A stretch of DNA of 64,000 nucleotides from Takakia lepidozioides (GCA_030704615.1 CM060733.1:62930001-62994000); one strand, 5' to 3'; shown: positions 1 to 10,099, counted from the first letter of the stretch. Numbers and translations are program-made. The notes: generated by a model from the letters alone, not told the origin.

Positions 1-10
1 GCGCACTGCT

Positions 11-298
11 ATGCTGTTGCGGTGGAACTGCTGCCACTGGACGTGGGTGGACTCCATCGGAGAGACCTATTCTCCTCGAGGAGTGCGCTCCTCTTCTCCA
101 TTGTATGGGGACATTCGCATTGGTGTGGACGACGAAAACGTGAAGATTTCCATATTCGATGGTGGTATGATTGAAGGGCAGGACATTGTGGTGAACATCA
201 CTAGGGGCGGTACAACGGCTGCAATCGACTTTACATGGAGGAGCCCCAGGACTCATGAGCTAGTTCTGAGAGCAGTCGAAGTCCCATTGACAACGTGA
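11..298 (+). CDS. unrecognised 3' coding end
   Basis: An open frame of 95 codons ends in TGA at 296-298. I do not recognise the protein. It has no clear motif; its second half alternates short hydrophobic and charged stretches (for example VKISIFDGG and QDIVVNITRGG), as in a small beta-rich domain. An AATAAA polyadenylation-type hexamer lies 84 bases past the stop (382-387), so this may be the last exon of a gene that begins before the window. The ATG at 11 need not be the true start. It could also be chance coding. Confidence 0.3.
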   Translation: MLLRWNCCHWTWVDSIGETYSPRGVRSSSPLYGDIRIGVDDENVKISIFDGGMIEGQDIVVNITRGGTTAAIDFTWRSPRTHELVLRAVEVPLTT

Positions 299-742
299 CT
301 TGTATTCAGTAGGCACAGGGCTCAAGATTTGAGGGCACAATCAGCACAGTAGACGTGCTTCAAATGCAATTCATGTGGATCAATAAAAACCTCATTGTGC
401 CCTCTTTTTATTCTATTCTGTGTCCATTGTTCCGAGAATGCGTCATTGCTCATTTCGTTTGGGATTGGGAGTGTGGGTGAATTTTGCAAATGGCTGGTAG
501 GCTGAAATGGGCCCCCATTGTACAGAGCAGTACCACCCTACCATTCGCGAAACATTGCCTTTCAATATATAATTCTAAATAACATTGCCGAACCTCCTTC
601 ATCGGGAGGTCCTTCTCCCCCTATGACCGTGGCACCCTAAACCCTATTCCCGCGGACACTCATTTCCGGAAAATAGTGCTGCTCATGTTTTTTTCCACAC
701 TTACGACTCTGCTCATGGCTCATGCCGCTCATGGCTCATGGC
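299..742. other. no gene seen; AATAAA and GCTCATG minisatellite
   Basis: No coding potential is seen. An AATAAA hexamer lies at 382-387. At about 713-747 the sequence becomes a short run of (G/C)CTCATGG units (GCTCATGGCTCATG), directly against the point where the minus-strand CACTA transposase frame stops. A similar GCTCATG-rich stretch occurs at 16936-16982 beside a CACTA terminus. Confidence 0.4.
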
Positions 743-1117
743 TCATGAAATAACAGCCCCCCCACTTGGCATGAGCCCACGGATAGCAAGCGGTATAATT
801 TGTTGCATGAGCACATGATAGTCATGTGATTTCATGCCTGACAACTTCTTCTTCACCACATGCTTTTTGAAAGCTGATGCGTAGCCTGTTGGCACTTTCA
901 AGTTCTGCACAATCTCCAGAAAGACTTGTAACTCAGCCTCAGTGAGGACATAAGGGGCAGGAGGCATAATTAACGTATCTACTCTGTCAAGATCACGTTG
1001 TAGCCACAATTCCGGGCGCATCCCAAGTAGCTCCAAATCACGGCAAACTTTCAATGTGTCTTTCTCACCAAAGATAGTTTTAATAATATTTTCAGCCAAG
1101 TTCTTCTCGCAATGCAT
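743..1117 (-). pseudogene. TNP2 transposase C-terminal exon, truncated
   Basis: The frame carries MHCEKNLAENIIKTIFGE and, further on, MKSHDYHVLMQQIIPLAIRG. Both are highly conserved in plant CACTA TNP2 proteins (MH.EKN...I and K.HDCHV.MQ...P.A.RG). Coding probably starts ~30 bases upstream of the ATG, just after a TTTTGTAG acceptor near 1151, where RHTFDA precedes MHCEKN. The frame ends abruptly after SGGAVIS in the GCTCATG minisatellite at ~743. Normal family members continue for several hundred residues, so this is a breakpoint, not a natural end. Confidence 0.75.
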
Positions 1118-1244
1118 TGCGTCAAACGTGTGGCGGATGAGGAGACCCTACAAAATGAACACATAAGCAATTGAGCATTTACTCATCACAATTTAAACAG
1201 AAAACGCAAAAATGTACACAGCCAATTTAAAGGCCATGAAGGAA

Positions 1245-2738
1245 TTACCTCCCAATAAGGTAAGACATATAAAATTGACAATCGCTTAACTCCATGAGTT
1301 TTTGCTGGGTCTGTCCTGCTATCTGGCATCCCTCCGTTTTCCACCCATGCAGTGCGAGCTGTTGCAAGGTCCTTGATTGTGTTCCAGTCTGCGTTTTTGG
1401 AGGAGTTCCATGCTCAGTAGCGCCATTGAACATTCTTGACCTTCTATATGGATGATTGCGGGCCAAAAATCTTCGGTGGCCTAGGAAAACAATTTTTCCA
1501 CATGTGTGTAACTGCTGTGAAGTCACCCCGGGTCCACAAGCTGGACAACCAGCATAACCTTTTGTCACTTGACCTGAGAGCAAGCCATATGCAGGGTAGT
1601 CATGGATTGACCACATCAACACTGCCCTCAGTGTGAATTCGCGTTGACCACGAGGACGGGAAACATCATGAGCTGCAATCCCTCTCCATAGTTCTTCCAC
1701 TAGGGGCATTAGGTAAACATCTACGTAGTCCGAGGTAACAGACTCTTTACCAGGAATCAGTAGCGCTAACATGACAAAGAACTTTTTGGTCATTAACCAC
1801 AGAGCCAGATTGTAATTGACCAAGAGAATGGGCCATGTGCTCCAACTTGTGGATTGAGCTCCGTAGGGATTTACACCGTCTAAGGCCAATCCAAATCGCA
1901 GAGATTGTGGCTCTGCAGCAAAATCCGCAAATGTGGTGTCAATGTGTCTCCATGCTTTGCTATCAGCTGGATGTCGAACCAACCCATCCTGGCTCTTATG
2001 TCTGTCATGCCATGTCATGAGATTAGCGATCGATTTACATCGGTACATACGTTTCAACCTTGGAATGACAGGGAAGTGTCGCAATATTTTCTTGGGCACA
2101 CTTCCACGACCTGGAATGTAACGGGAACTGCGGCACACTGGGCAAATGTCTACATTCTCGTACTCCCCACGGAAGAGTACACAGGCATGAATCATCGTGT
2201 ACTGCAATCCCATCTTGGCAATCATGGTTTTTGCTTCATAGTGAGTTTTCGGCAATGAATTCTCTTTAGGCAAAAAACTCTTACGCAACAATCCCAGAAG
2301 CTCATCCACAAATGCATTGGTGCACTTGTGGGTAGTGCATGCGTTCAACAACGTCAAAGTTGCTTGCAGCCGGCTGATGGAGCACCCTTCAAAAAGTGGA
2401 CATTGCGACGCTCGAAAGAGTTTATCATACTCGAGATCAACGTGCAGGTGAGCATTCTCATCAAATTCATTATCTCCGGAATCGTTGAGATCATCATCAT
2501 GATCGGCAAATGTGTGATCGGTTCCACCATGAATGGGGTCCTCTCTGTTTGCATCTGCAAAGAGAAACGCTTCCTGCAATGCACGCTGCATTTCTACCTC
2601 CAATCCACCACTCTCATCTGCGTTCTCTGTGACATTGGGCTCCCGCTGTGCCACAGGGCCTTCGTCTTCATCATCTGAATATTCACATCCCTGCATCCCA
2701 ATAGTCATCTTGTGAGTGGACCAACAACGATGTGACAC
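1245..2738 (-). pseudogene. TNP2 transposase central exon
   Basis: This exon of about 490 codons holds the conserved core of TNP2: a CPVCRSSRY zinc-type pair near residue 200, then the LRFGLALDGVNPYG stretch, WPILLVNYNL, LLIPGKES, the DVYLMPLVEELW segment, and the FPAYGLLSGQ...CPACG block near residue 400. These are the landmarks of the Transposase_21 domain. The N-terminal ~90 residues are acidic (SDDEDEG, DHDDDLNDSGDNEFDEN) and may lie partly upstream of the true exon start. Its end (MSYLIGR, then a GTAATT donor) leads after ~130 bases to the next block, but the phases do not match exactly, so a small indel is likely. Confidence 0.8.
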
Positions 2739-2976
2739 TTGTTCATATTATGACATAGGAGGCACGGTGACATTGCAGTGATGCAGTCATATTTACGTAT
2801 GTATCTTATGAATATACACCCAATCAAAACACGACATTTGTAACCATTGAAGTCATAGTTGCAGTCACTTACTTAGTCATATATGACTACGTGACTACAC
2901 ATGACCAATGAAAACACGACATGTGCATTAATTAAAGTGATAACGGAAGTGGCGTAGTCATAGTCACGTCTGTATC

Positions 2977-3297
2977 TTATGACTTCTTGACTACAATCAC
3001 CCAACGAAATGTCGACATGTGGAGAAGAGGATCGTTGCATTCAAAATTCAAACTAAAGTGCTGAAGGGAAAGTGACGATCTTACCGGAAGAGAACAGCGT
3101 TGGAGAAGAGGATCCCTCCCGTGTATCATGTAGTGATTCCTCACTGTTTCCAACAACAATACTTTTCCTCCATGACACTCATCGCAGTTGCATAGCATTT
3201 TTGTATGCCCATTCCTTGTGGCATAAGCTTCTTCCATTCGCCATAGATGGTCATCTATTCTACGCCTACGCATCCGTTCGCCACCTGCACTATACAT
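2977..3297 (-). pseudogene. TNP2 N-terminal exon (Cys block)
   Basis: This minus-strand block encodes the short N-terminal region of CACTA TNP2 proteins, with the signature CNCDECHGGKVL followed by a VRNHYMIHG segment. That is the usual C.CD.C.GG...R..V..H...HG pattern before the catalytic part. A plausible 5' splice site (CCG|GTAAGA, near 3090 on the minus strand) ends the coding part, so the last ~35 codons of the open frame are likely intron. The next exon begins near 2710-2738. The family assignment is from memory of CACTA proteins. Confidence 0.6.
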
Positions 3298-3422
3298 GCT
3301 TTGAACGTCACCCCTTCCCTCTTTGCATGCTACGCACAGTGCATTGTCTCTAGTTTTGCACTAGCTGCCAATGTGCTATTTCTATATCTATAGTATACTA
3401 TAAGTATCGTTTCTGAGTGTCC

Positions 3423-4153
3423 ATGGTGAAGCGGAAGGTCTTCGAAGTGACAGTCCCTCTCACTGAGTACGAGAAGTTCCGAGAGCGCCGGATTGCTGCC
3501 ATAAAGGAGGTGGAAGCAACGTTCAAGCAGTCGATAGATGGGTGAGTTTAGTTCCTGACTTTGGATACCCACCCACTAAACTTGCAATTCGCCTTATCCT
3601 CTAACCTTCCTACAACGATCATAAGCTTCATAGCACAAATGGGGGCGAGTAGCTGCGACTTGTACAAACAGAGAGGCAAACAACATGCAGTGAGTGACGA
3701 TTAGGTTTGAGGAGGGTGTGTCATTAGGCGGGAGATGTCCGCCGTCATTCGTGGGCAGGCATTACGTCCTGGTAGGGTGCGGTTGTGGTTCAGCGTAGGC
3801 TTAAGAGTATTAGGGTATGTATGCTTGCATTTGTTTGTGATTGTTTGAGAGGGAGGTCATGGAGGTGTTTGTGCAGGCTTGCGGGAGCGAATCGCCCTCG
3901 CAAGCCACGCGCTCCAAAGGAAAAAGCTAGGGATCAAGGTCCTGCAAGGCAAAGTGCCAGACTGAAGACGATGAAGACTATGATTCTGCACGAGGGCTCT
4001 TCTGAGGACGATGAGGACGATCCACTCCTCCCACGCCAGTGCGAGGCGAGTGCGTCGTTGGCGGATGCCACGGCAAGCCGAGGAGAACATGCCTATGCTC
4101 ATGTCGCAGGACAAAAACGCCCATCGTCTACACTACGAACACCTTCTCCGTCT
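3423..4153 (+). CDS. possible two-exon gene with YEKFRERR/KPR motif (5' part)
   Basis: Exon 1 (3423-3541) starts at ATG and encodes ~39 residues with LTEYEKFRERRIAAIKEVEA, then a GTGAGT donor. Exon 2 (3877-4153) follows a TTTGTGCAG acceptor in matching phase. It begins LAGANRPRKPRAPKEKARD, then QSARLK and an acidic tract (SSEDDEDD). A second GTGAGT donor follows at 4154. A 'YE.fR..Ri..n...KPR...RrSsR' layout is typical of the N-terminus of plant chromatin or DNA-binding proteins, including some B3-domain proteins. No later exon was found, so the gene may be cut by the repeats downstream. The splice phase match supports it; the family link is weak. Confidence 0.4.
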
Positions 4154-4765
4154 GTGAGTTATAGTTATTCACAATGACCATGATTCAAATTATGTATGTT
4201 TTTGGTAAAATCACGAAGAGATAGGGTATGGTAAGATCATGAAGAGATAGGGTATGTCTGTCAAGACAGGGAAGTTGGACAATGCAGGGGTCAGCCAATG
4301 CACAATCACAAATGATTTCCACTAGACAAGTTGACGTGCCAAAGGCATGATGTCAGGCCAATGTAGACTTCAGGTGTGTTCAAATTCTTTGCCCCATGAA
4401 ACCAACGTCCTGGTACTAAGCTACAATGACTACTTATAGAGATACTTGGGTTACTTATGCACCCAGAATATCAGTAAAACTTGGAGGGATACTTCTCATG
4501 GACCCATCAGGTTTGTCCATTTGAATTCTTGCTATGGATTTCAGGAACACCCCATACCTAAGAGGGCTCAAAAATGTACTGGGAGGACATCATTGGGCCA
4601 ATCAAATTTGGGAGATTTACTGCCCAAGATCATACTGAGTTTTGGTTAATCTTGTCTTTACAAATGATATGTGCTTCCAGTTTGTTTTGCCTAAATTCAA
4701 GGATTTGCTGCTTGCTGCCTATATGTATGTGTAATCACCCACATTGTACTGGGGGAATTTCTTTT
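4154..4765 (+). other. no gene recognised
   Basis: AT-rich sequence without convincing coding signal. A short direct duplication (gagatagggtatg) occurs at about 4220-4255. The stretch ends in a good splice acceptor (TTCTTTTCAG at 4760-4769), so it may be an intron or the 5' region of the reverse-transcriptase gene that follows. Confidence 0.3.
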
Positions 4766-5131
4766 CAGGGCAAGCACAAGCGCACTGGATCCACGATCCC
4801 TACTGCTAGCAATGGAGATGGCGCCACAAGAACGCAGGAGGTGGCCCTAACTCTCCCAACGTTGTGGGTTCTGTGCCACCAGTACCCCACCTTATTATGG
4901 TATGCCTCAGTACCCACAGTCTGGCACTCAGTATGGTCAGGGTCAATATGGTGCTCCTCCATATGGGCAGTATGGCCAGTATCCTCCTCCACCATATTTG
5001 CCACCCCCTAATAGCTATGGGGTGGCAGGCCACCGGAATATCCTCCTACTTATGGACAGTATGGCCAGTATGGTCCTCGGCCTTCTGGCCAACAGCCATG
5101 GCCACCAGTCCCTACTTGGCAGGATCATGCT

Positions 5132-5509
5132 TTGAATTCTCCTGAACGCACGGAGGTCTCTGAAGGAGGGGAGGGTGCCGTTTCAAAGAATGATAGAACC
5201 AATGCTTTAAGGAGGGCTAATAGCTCAGCCAAAATTGAAGCTGCCAAGGTCAAGGAAGAGAGAATAGCTGCAGGTCTTCCTCCCACGGTGATTTTGACGA
5301 ACCTCAAAGGAGCCCCGTATGGTCAGACCCGGAATGTATGGCACGCTGCCCTTAAAGGACAGGCTTATCGCAAGCTAGATTGTTCCCTTGCCATCAACAA
5401 CCAACCTGATGAAATTGTATACGAAATCAGAGATCACCTGGCTAAGCTATTTTCATATACGCCACACGAGTTAAAAGACTTCCCGGGCTATGGAATGGAT
5501 AAGTCCTAA
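5132..5509 (+). CDS. upstream part of the Penelope-type ORF
   Basis: This 125-codon frame is polar and charged (SPERTEVSEGGEGAVSKNDR, then a Lys/Glu/Ala helix-forming stretch AKIEAAKVKEERIAAG). It ends with a more globular segment containing LAINNQPDEIVYEIRDHL. It runs without interruption from the Y/Q/P-rich tract and overlaps the RT frame by 20 bases, so it is most likely the same protein with a frameshift near 5500. No known domain is recognised. Ribosomal frameshifting is conceivable, but I see no classical slippery site at the overlap. Confidence 0.45.
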   Translation: MNSPERTEVSEGGEGAVSKNDRTNALRRANSSAKIEAAKVKEERIAAGLPPTVILTNLKGAPYGQTRNVWHAALKGQAYRKLDCSLAINNQPDEIVYEIRDHLAKLFSYTPHELKDFPGYGMDKS

Positions 5510-7640
5510 GGGTATGATAAAAGAAGCATTCTTGAATTTCGGACAGAATGACCTGGCTATGTTAACTGAGGAAGTGATGTTTGGATGGACATACCATAAA
5601 CAGAGTAGTACAGAGTACTATCTGCCTGCATCTACTTTTCGTGACTTTCACTTCCTACCTGATCTGATTGAATCTCCCCCTTGCCTCTGCAATACAGCCA
5701 AGAGGTTCAAGGCTTTTTGTGATGTGAATACTTTGGCTGAGATTCAAATAACTGATTCTGCCCCCATACAACATGTCAGAACTATGGATCTGAACATTAT
5801 AAGACATCCCAAGCTGAGAGAACTCTTCAGCCTAGGTATGAACCACGTTCCATTAAAAAAAACCTTAATAAAGGATGTTGTTATAGAGATAGCTTCTGCC
5901 TTCTCTAAAACATGTGACATTCTTCATGTGAACATTTCAGAACCCTGGATAGTAGAATGTTGTCAATGGTTGAAGATTACATGTTGGGACAGGCTGAAGA
6001 AAAAAGCCAGTTTGACACGGTGCAATTACTGTCATCATGAGGGTAACCCACTTGTCAAAAAAGAAGCTCGGGAGGAACTGGATTGGCTTCTTAAACACTT
6101 GTACATGTCTGGTCTTGATAAGGCTAACAACAACGTATGTTTTCTTTGTGTGAAGCACATCCGAACCCAAGCTTATCACCGACTTATGGGTAAGGATTTC
6201 AAACCATGCACCCAAAATGAGGTATGGTCATCACCTGATTCAGTCTTGGAAAGCCTGTTTACTGAGGTACAGAATCTGATCCCTGAAGTTGAGGTGGCTT
6301 TTTGTAGTCTTCCCTACATGATGGGAATATACAAGCTACACAAAAAAAAGTACCGTTGGATTACCAATGCACATAATTGTGTGTTCAGTGAAATTACTTG
6401 TCTTCTTACACGTGCCACTATGTTCCTACTACCCTTGGTCAAGGAATGGGCCTTAGACACCTACAAACAATTTTTCAAAGTGTCTACTGCCATGTATTGG
6501 ATTATAGACAGCATCACTGATTTCACTTTAAACCTCCCTGCAAAAATCTATGATGTGTTTGTGGCTGACATTACCCAATGCTATGAAAACATCCCTTTGG
6601 CAGGTGACGATAATCTGGGTGATGCTATTGAATACGTGATCAAAATTGCTTTCCAGCAATATCATGTAAACCACCCAAGGTCACATCACACCATTTGGAT
6701 CCAAACCAAAAACGGGATCTTCGGGAAGTGCAAGTGGAGTCTTTCTTCCCCAAAGAATGGTACTTGGATAGAGCTTCCTGAAGCCAAGTTGCTTCAGCTC
6801 CACAAGTGGTTGATGTCCCACTGCTTCGTAGCATTGGGTGACCGTGTTTGGCATCAAGTGTCAGGTATTCCTATGGGATTTTCGTGTTCACCATTATGGT
6901 GCAACATATATTTCCTTTCCTATGAGCTTAAATTTATCTTGAGACTGGCAGCTCTTGGACAATATCAATTGATGCCTAAGTTTCAATATGCTTTCAGATA
7001 TATAGATGACATCTGTTGGCTTAATATTGGCAATGCTATGTTATTCCTTAATCCTGACGCAGACAGGAGCAGCAGTAATCCATGGTGGATTTACCCATTG
7101 AATGTTGTGGAAATCAAACCTGAATTGTTGAGAACCAAGCCAGGATCCCAATATGAAGGTTTGGAAGCATGTTTTATGAACGTTCAGATCTCTGTGTTAA
7201 ACCCAGACTCAGGTGAGTTTCAATTTCAGAAATATGATAAGAGAAGACTCTTGCATTTCTCTTATACTCAGTATATCCAGTTCTTATCCAATAGACATGT
7301 GAATCAATCCTACAATGTAGTGATTTCACAAGCTTTTCCGATTTTGTATATTTCCAGCAGTGTTAATCTTGCTTGGAATGAATGCTATATTCTCATACAT
7401 ACCCTTGGGAGGAATGGTTTCAAAACCAAAAAACTAACCCGGATTTTGATAAGTTTCCTTGAGCAAGGCTCCTTCCTTGGTCTTTTCTTCCCTTTACAAG
7501 AGCTCATTGAAAGATTAAAAGGTACACTCTACACTCTTTCTTACATGATTGTATACCTTTTTCCTTTGCAGTTTTCCTTTTTTTTGACCATGGGAGATGT
7601 GAGTGTAGACCTTCATATCCATCTGGTTTTTCTAAAATAG
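5490..7640 (+). CDS. Penelope-type reverse transcriptase (YIDD)
   Basis: The frame codes for up to 716 residues. The first ~250 hold an N-terminal domain with Cys/His pairs (CNYCHHEG, CFLCVKHIRTQAYH) that may bind zinc. The RT palm then runs from about 270 to 560: KLHK, CYENIPL with the first catalytic Asp, GIPMGFSCSPLW, and YIDD with the catalytic pair. A thumb-like region follows (KYDKRRLLHFSYTQYIQFLSNRH). The last ~40 residues after a GTACAC/GTATAC-rich stretch look like read-through into noncoding sequence. The catalytic aspartates are present. The start is uncertain, because the 5132-5509 frame overlaps this one by 20 bases and probably codes for the preceding part. Confidence 0.75.
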   Translation: MEWISPKGMIKEAFLNFGQNDLAMLTEEVMFGWTYHKQSSTEYYLPASTFRDFHFLPDLIESPPCLCNTAKRFKAFCDVNTLAEIQITDSAPIQHVRTMDLNIIRHPKLRELFSLGMNHVPLKKTLIKDVVIEIASAFSKTCDILHVNISEPWIVECCQWLKITCWDRLKKKASLTRCNYCHHEGNPLVKKEAREELDWLLKHLYMSGLDKANNNVCFLCVKHIRTQAYHRLMGKDFKPCTQNEVWSSPDSVLESLFTEVQNLIPEVEVAFCSLPYMMGIYKLHKKKYRWITNAHNCVFSEITCLLTRATMFLLPLVKEWALDTYKQFFKVSTAMYWIIDSITDFTLNLPAKIYDVFVADITQCYENIPLAGDDNLGDAIEYVIKIAFQQYHVNHPRSHHTIWIQTKNGIFGKCKWSLSSPKNGTWIELPEAKLLQLHKWLMSHCFVALGDRVWHQVSGIPMGFSCSPLWCNIYFLSYELKFILRLAALGQYQLMPKFQYAFRYIDDICWLNIGNAMLFLNPDADRSSSNPWWIYPLNVVEIKPELLRTKPGSQYEGLEACFMNVQISVLNPDSGEFQFQKYDKRRLLHFSYTQYIQFLSNRHVNQSYNVVISQAFPILYISSSVNLAWNECYILIHTLGRNGFKTKKLTRILISFLEQGSFLGLFFPLQELIERLKGTLYTLSYMIVYLFPLQFSFFLTMGDVSVDLHIHLVFLK

Positions 7641-7695
7641 AAAAACCAGCGATGAAGACTACAAAGAGAAGGGAGAGTTTTTATGAGAATGGGTC

Positions 7696-7759
7696 TGGTA
7701 TGCACTCCCTTACGGGGTGAGTGCATACCACACTCATCCCATAAGGGAATGCCATACCA
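7696..7759. repeat. nested hairpin after the RT gene
   Basis: TGGTATGCACTC (7696-7707) pairs perfectly with GAGTGCATACCA (7719-7730) across an 11-base loop. The 28-base stretch from 7696 also pairs imperfectly with 7731-7759 (CACTCATCCC...GCCATACCA). The two alternative hairpins share the same left arm. It lies between the RT stop and the long inverted repeat. Confidence 0.7.
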
Positions 7760-7776
7760 GGGGCTGGCTGGTGGGA

Positions 7777-8426
7777 TCCCTCTCTCTCCCTCTCTCTCTC
7801 CCTCTGTACATGGATCCTGTTGGTAACCTATTCCATAACCCAGAGGGTTTGGTACTAAGGTAATTTTTGACTAAACTATAATTAACTTTATGCTATCTTC
7901 ATCCATACCGGATATAGTTAATAATGGATGAATTCCATTAAATGTTAATTATGGTTATCATTTTTTACCTGGTTCCTTTGGATTATTAAGGTCATTTATA
8001 TCTAACCCTAATGAATGCCAGGTTCTGGTCATCGATTTTAGGATGTCATCCCTGCTGGATGACATGGCGATGACAACAGGGGAATATTCACCTTTCATTT
8101 CTTATTTTTCATCCCACATGGATGAAATCGCAATGGTTTGCCATATTTCCTCTCCTGCCATAAAACTTGCACGATACTGTGCGTTTTCTCTACGGGAGAT
8201 GAAGTGATGGTGTCAGAGGGATCTCTTAGCACGAATTTTATGATTTTGATGGCTATGGAGACGCTTCAATGTTGTTTACAAGTACTCTGGCAAGATTCCA
8301 GTCCTTTCTCATCTCCCTTGGGAGGCGTAACGGCGGCGGTGCTTCAATTCCCTCAGTATGGTGACCTATTCCCTTGGCGGGCAATCTACCTTAGGCTGCC
8401 CGACTGCTTGTAGATCCTCTCTGGAT
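7777..8426 (+). repeat. 650-bp inverted repeat, left arm
   Basis: This arm is the reverse complement of 8591-9240, with only a few mismatches seen (for example at about 8306 and 8006). It starts in a CT-rich microsatellite (TCCCTCTCTC) and ends CTCTCTGGAT. It contains an open frame of 91 codons (8138-8413) that appears identically, in reverse, in the other arm. That frame has no known domain and is probably not a gene. The near-identity implies recent origin or gene conversion. Confidence 0.95.
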
Positions 8427-8590
8427 CATTAAGTTTCAGCACTACTCATAAAAACTCAGGGGGTTTCTTCACCTGTTAAAATGCGCATAGATTTCAAGCA
8501 AACCATTGCTTGTTTGTGCTGTTGATTGTCAAGTGCTTGGAGTGATGTCGAGTCCTCTTCCGCAATCGATTAAGGTTGTGGATAACCTTA
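8427..8590. other. 164-bp spacer of the inverted repeat
   Basis: Single-copy spacer between the two 650-bp arms. No gene or motif is recognised. Confidence 0.7.
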
Positions 8591-9240
8591 ATCCAGAGAG
8601 GATCTACAAGCAGTCGGGCAGCCTAAGGTAGATTGCCCGCCAAGGGAATAGGTCACCATACTGAGGGAATTGAAGCACCGCCGCCGTTACGCCTCCCAAG
8701 GGAGATGAGAACGGACTGGAATCTTGCCAGAGTACTTGTAAACAGCATTGAAGCGTCTCCATAGCCATCAAAATCATAAAATTCGTGCTAAGAGATCCCT
8801 CTGACACCATCACTTCATCTCCCGTAGAGAAAACGCACAGTATCGTGCAAGTTTTATGGCAGGAGAGGAAATATGGCAAACCATTGCGATTTCATCCATG
8901 TGGGATGAAAAATAAGAAATGGAAGGTGAATATTCCCCTGTTGTCATCGCCATGTCATCCAGCAGGGATGACATCCTAAAATCGATGACCAGAACCTGGC
9001 ATTCATTAGGATTAGATATAAATGACCTTAATAATCCAAAGGAACCAGGTAAAAAATGATAACCATAATTAACATTTAATGGAATTCATCCATTATTAAC
9101 TATATCCGGTATGGATGAAGATAGCATAAAGTTAATTATAGTTTAGTCAAAAATTACCTTAGTACCAAACCCTCTGGGTTATGGAATAGGTTACCAACAG
9201 GATCCATGTACAGAGGGAGAGAGAGAGGGAGAGAGAGGGA
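8591..9240 (-). repeat. 650-bp inverted repeat, right arm
   Basis: Mirror copy of 7777-8426. It begins ATCCAGAGAG and ends in the GA-rich microsatellite GAGAGAGGGA at 9240. Beyond 9240 the sequences diverge at once (poly-A/C tracts), and at the inner edge they diverge at 8590/8427. Both arms are therefore the same length (650 bp). Confidence 0.95.
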
Positions 9241-9420
9241 CAGATCAGGAAACAAAAAAAAACAAAAAAAAAAAGATGGGAGGGGAGTGACTGAGCAACA
9301 GCTGCTCAGTCACCCCCCCCCCCCCCCCCCCCCCAACCCATTTTTTTCATTGTTGCCCCCTCTCTCCCTCTGTCTCCCTCTTCGGAATTGGCTGGTTGTA
9401 TCAGTGTTCTTTTCATGATT
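9241..9420 (+). repeat. homopolymer-rich tract (A-rich, then 22-base C run)
   Basis: An A-rich stretch (9252-9274) is followed by a run of about 22 C (9313-9334) and CTCCCTCTGTCTCCC simple sequence. No gene. Confidence 0.8.
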
Positions 9421-10099
9421 TTCCATCTATACCAGATGGACTCTAAACAGTGTTTTCACCCACCTTATAAAGGTTTTCTATCCATACCGGAAGAATCTCC
9501 TGGGTGGACACTAAAATACCTCTAAAAAGGACCTATAATTTTTCATTCCTCTTTTATTGACTTTCATCTATACCAGATGCTAGAGAATGAAAAATTACCT
9601 CCGTAGGGGTTGTGACACTGGCATCCTATCTATAATTTTTCCATCCAGGCCGGATGAAAAATACCAGGATATGAATTCGTTTTATTCCTCCTTTATGCCT
9701 TTTTTTCCATACTAGATGAGGCTTTCTCTTAAGGGATGATGAAATACCTGTTAGCATGAGAAACCGATGCCCTGGATGATGTGTACTGCTTTTTTATCCT
9801 GCTGATGGACCTCCTCCAAATAAATGAACCTATTAATTTTTCATCTGAACCGGATGAAAAAAACAGCTTATGATGGCCCTGGAGAATTGTTTAATTATCC
9901 TTAATTATTGCTAATTAAGGAGTGAAACCCTAACCCCTACCCTATAATCTACTATTTAAACCTAGCTAACGGATGACATCCGTCGGGTTTTTGAGTTAAA
10001 GGGTGTTGATTATTCATCCTCCACGGATGAAAAATTGGGCTTTGCCCTAGGTGTCTCTCCCGCCGTCAGCTGCACTCCTCGTGCTGCTGTGCTCGCGAG

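Larger units (their letters stand above)
743..3297 (-). mobile_element. CACTA (En/Spm) transposon remnant with TNP2-type transposase
   Basis: Three minus-strand coding blocks (2977-3297, 1245-2738, 743-1117) follow the order of a plant CACTA TNP2 transposase (Transposase_21 family): N-terminal Cys block, central catalytic region, then the MHCEKN block. The gaps look like introns: a GTAAGA donor follows the first block and a GT...TAG gap separates the last two. The C-terminal third usual in TNP2 is missing, because the frame runs into a GCTCATG minisatellite and stops. I could not find CACTA terminal repeats for this copy. The element is probably truncated and inactive. Confidence 0.8.
4770..7640 (+). 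mobile_element. Penelope-like retroelement: reverse transcriptase gene
   Basis: Coding begins after a TTTTCAG acceptor with a Y/Q/P/G-rich tract (repeated YGQYGQ and PPP around 4885-5100), continues through 5132-5509, and passes by a frame overlap into a 716-codon frame (5490-7640). The second frame has reverse-transcriptase landmarks: YKLHKKKYRWI, motif A VFVADITQCYENIPL (~residue 355), motif B SGIPMGFSCSPLWCNIY (~455) and motif C FRYIDDICW (~505). 'YIDD' with 'GIPMG' and 'KLHK' points to the Penelope/telomerase-like branch rather than LTR or LINE RTs. I see no GIY-YIG endonuclease after the RT. At least two frame breaks (near 5030 and 5500) suggest decay, unless introns bridge them. Confidence 0.65.

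Noticed and set aside
8138-8879. Identical 91-codon proteins on opposite strands (8138-8413 and 8604-8879)
   Set aside because: They are one sequence mirrored by the inverted repeat; no domain and no supporting signals.
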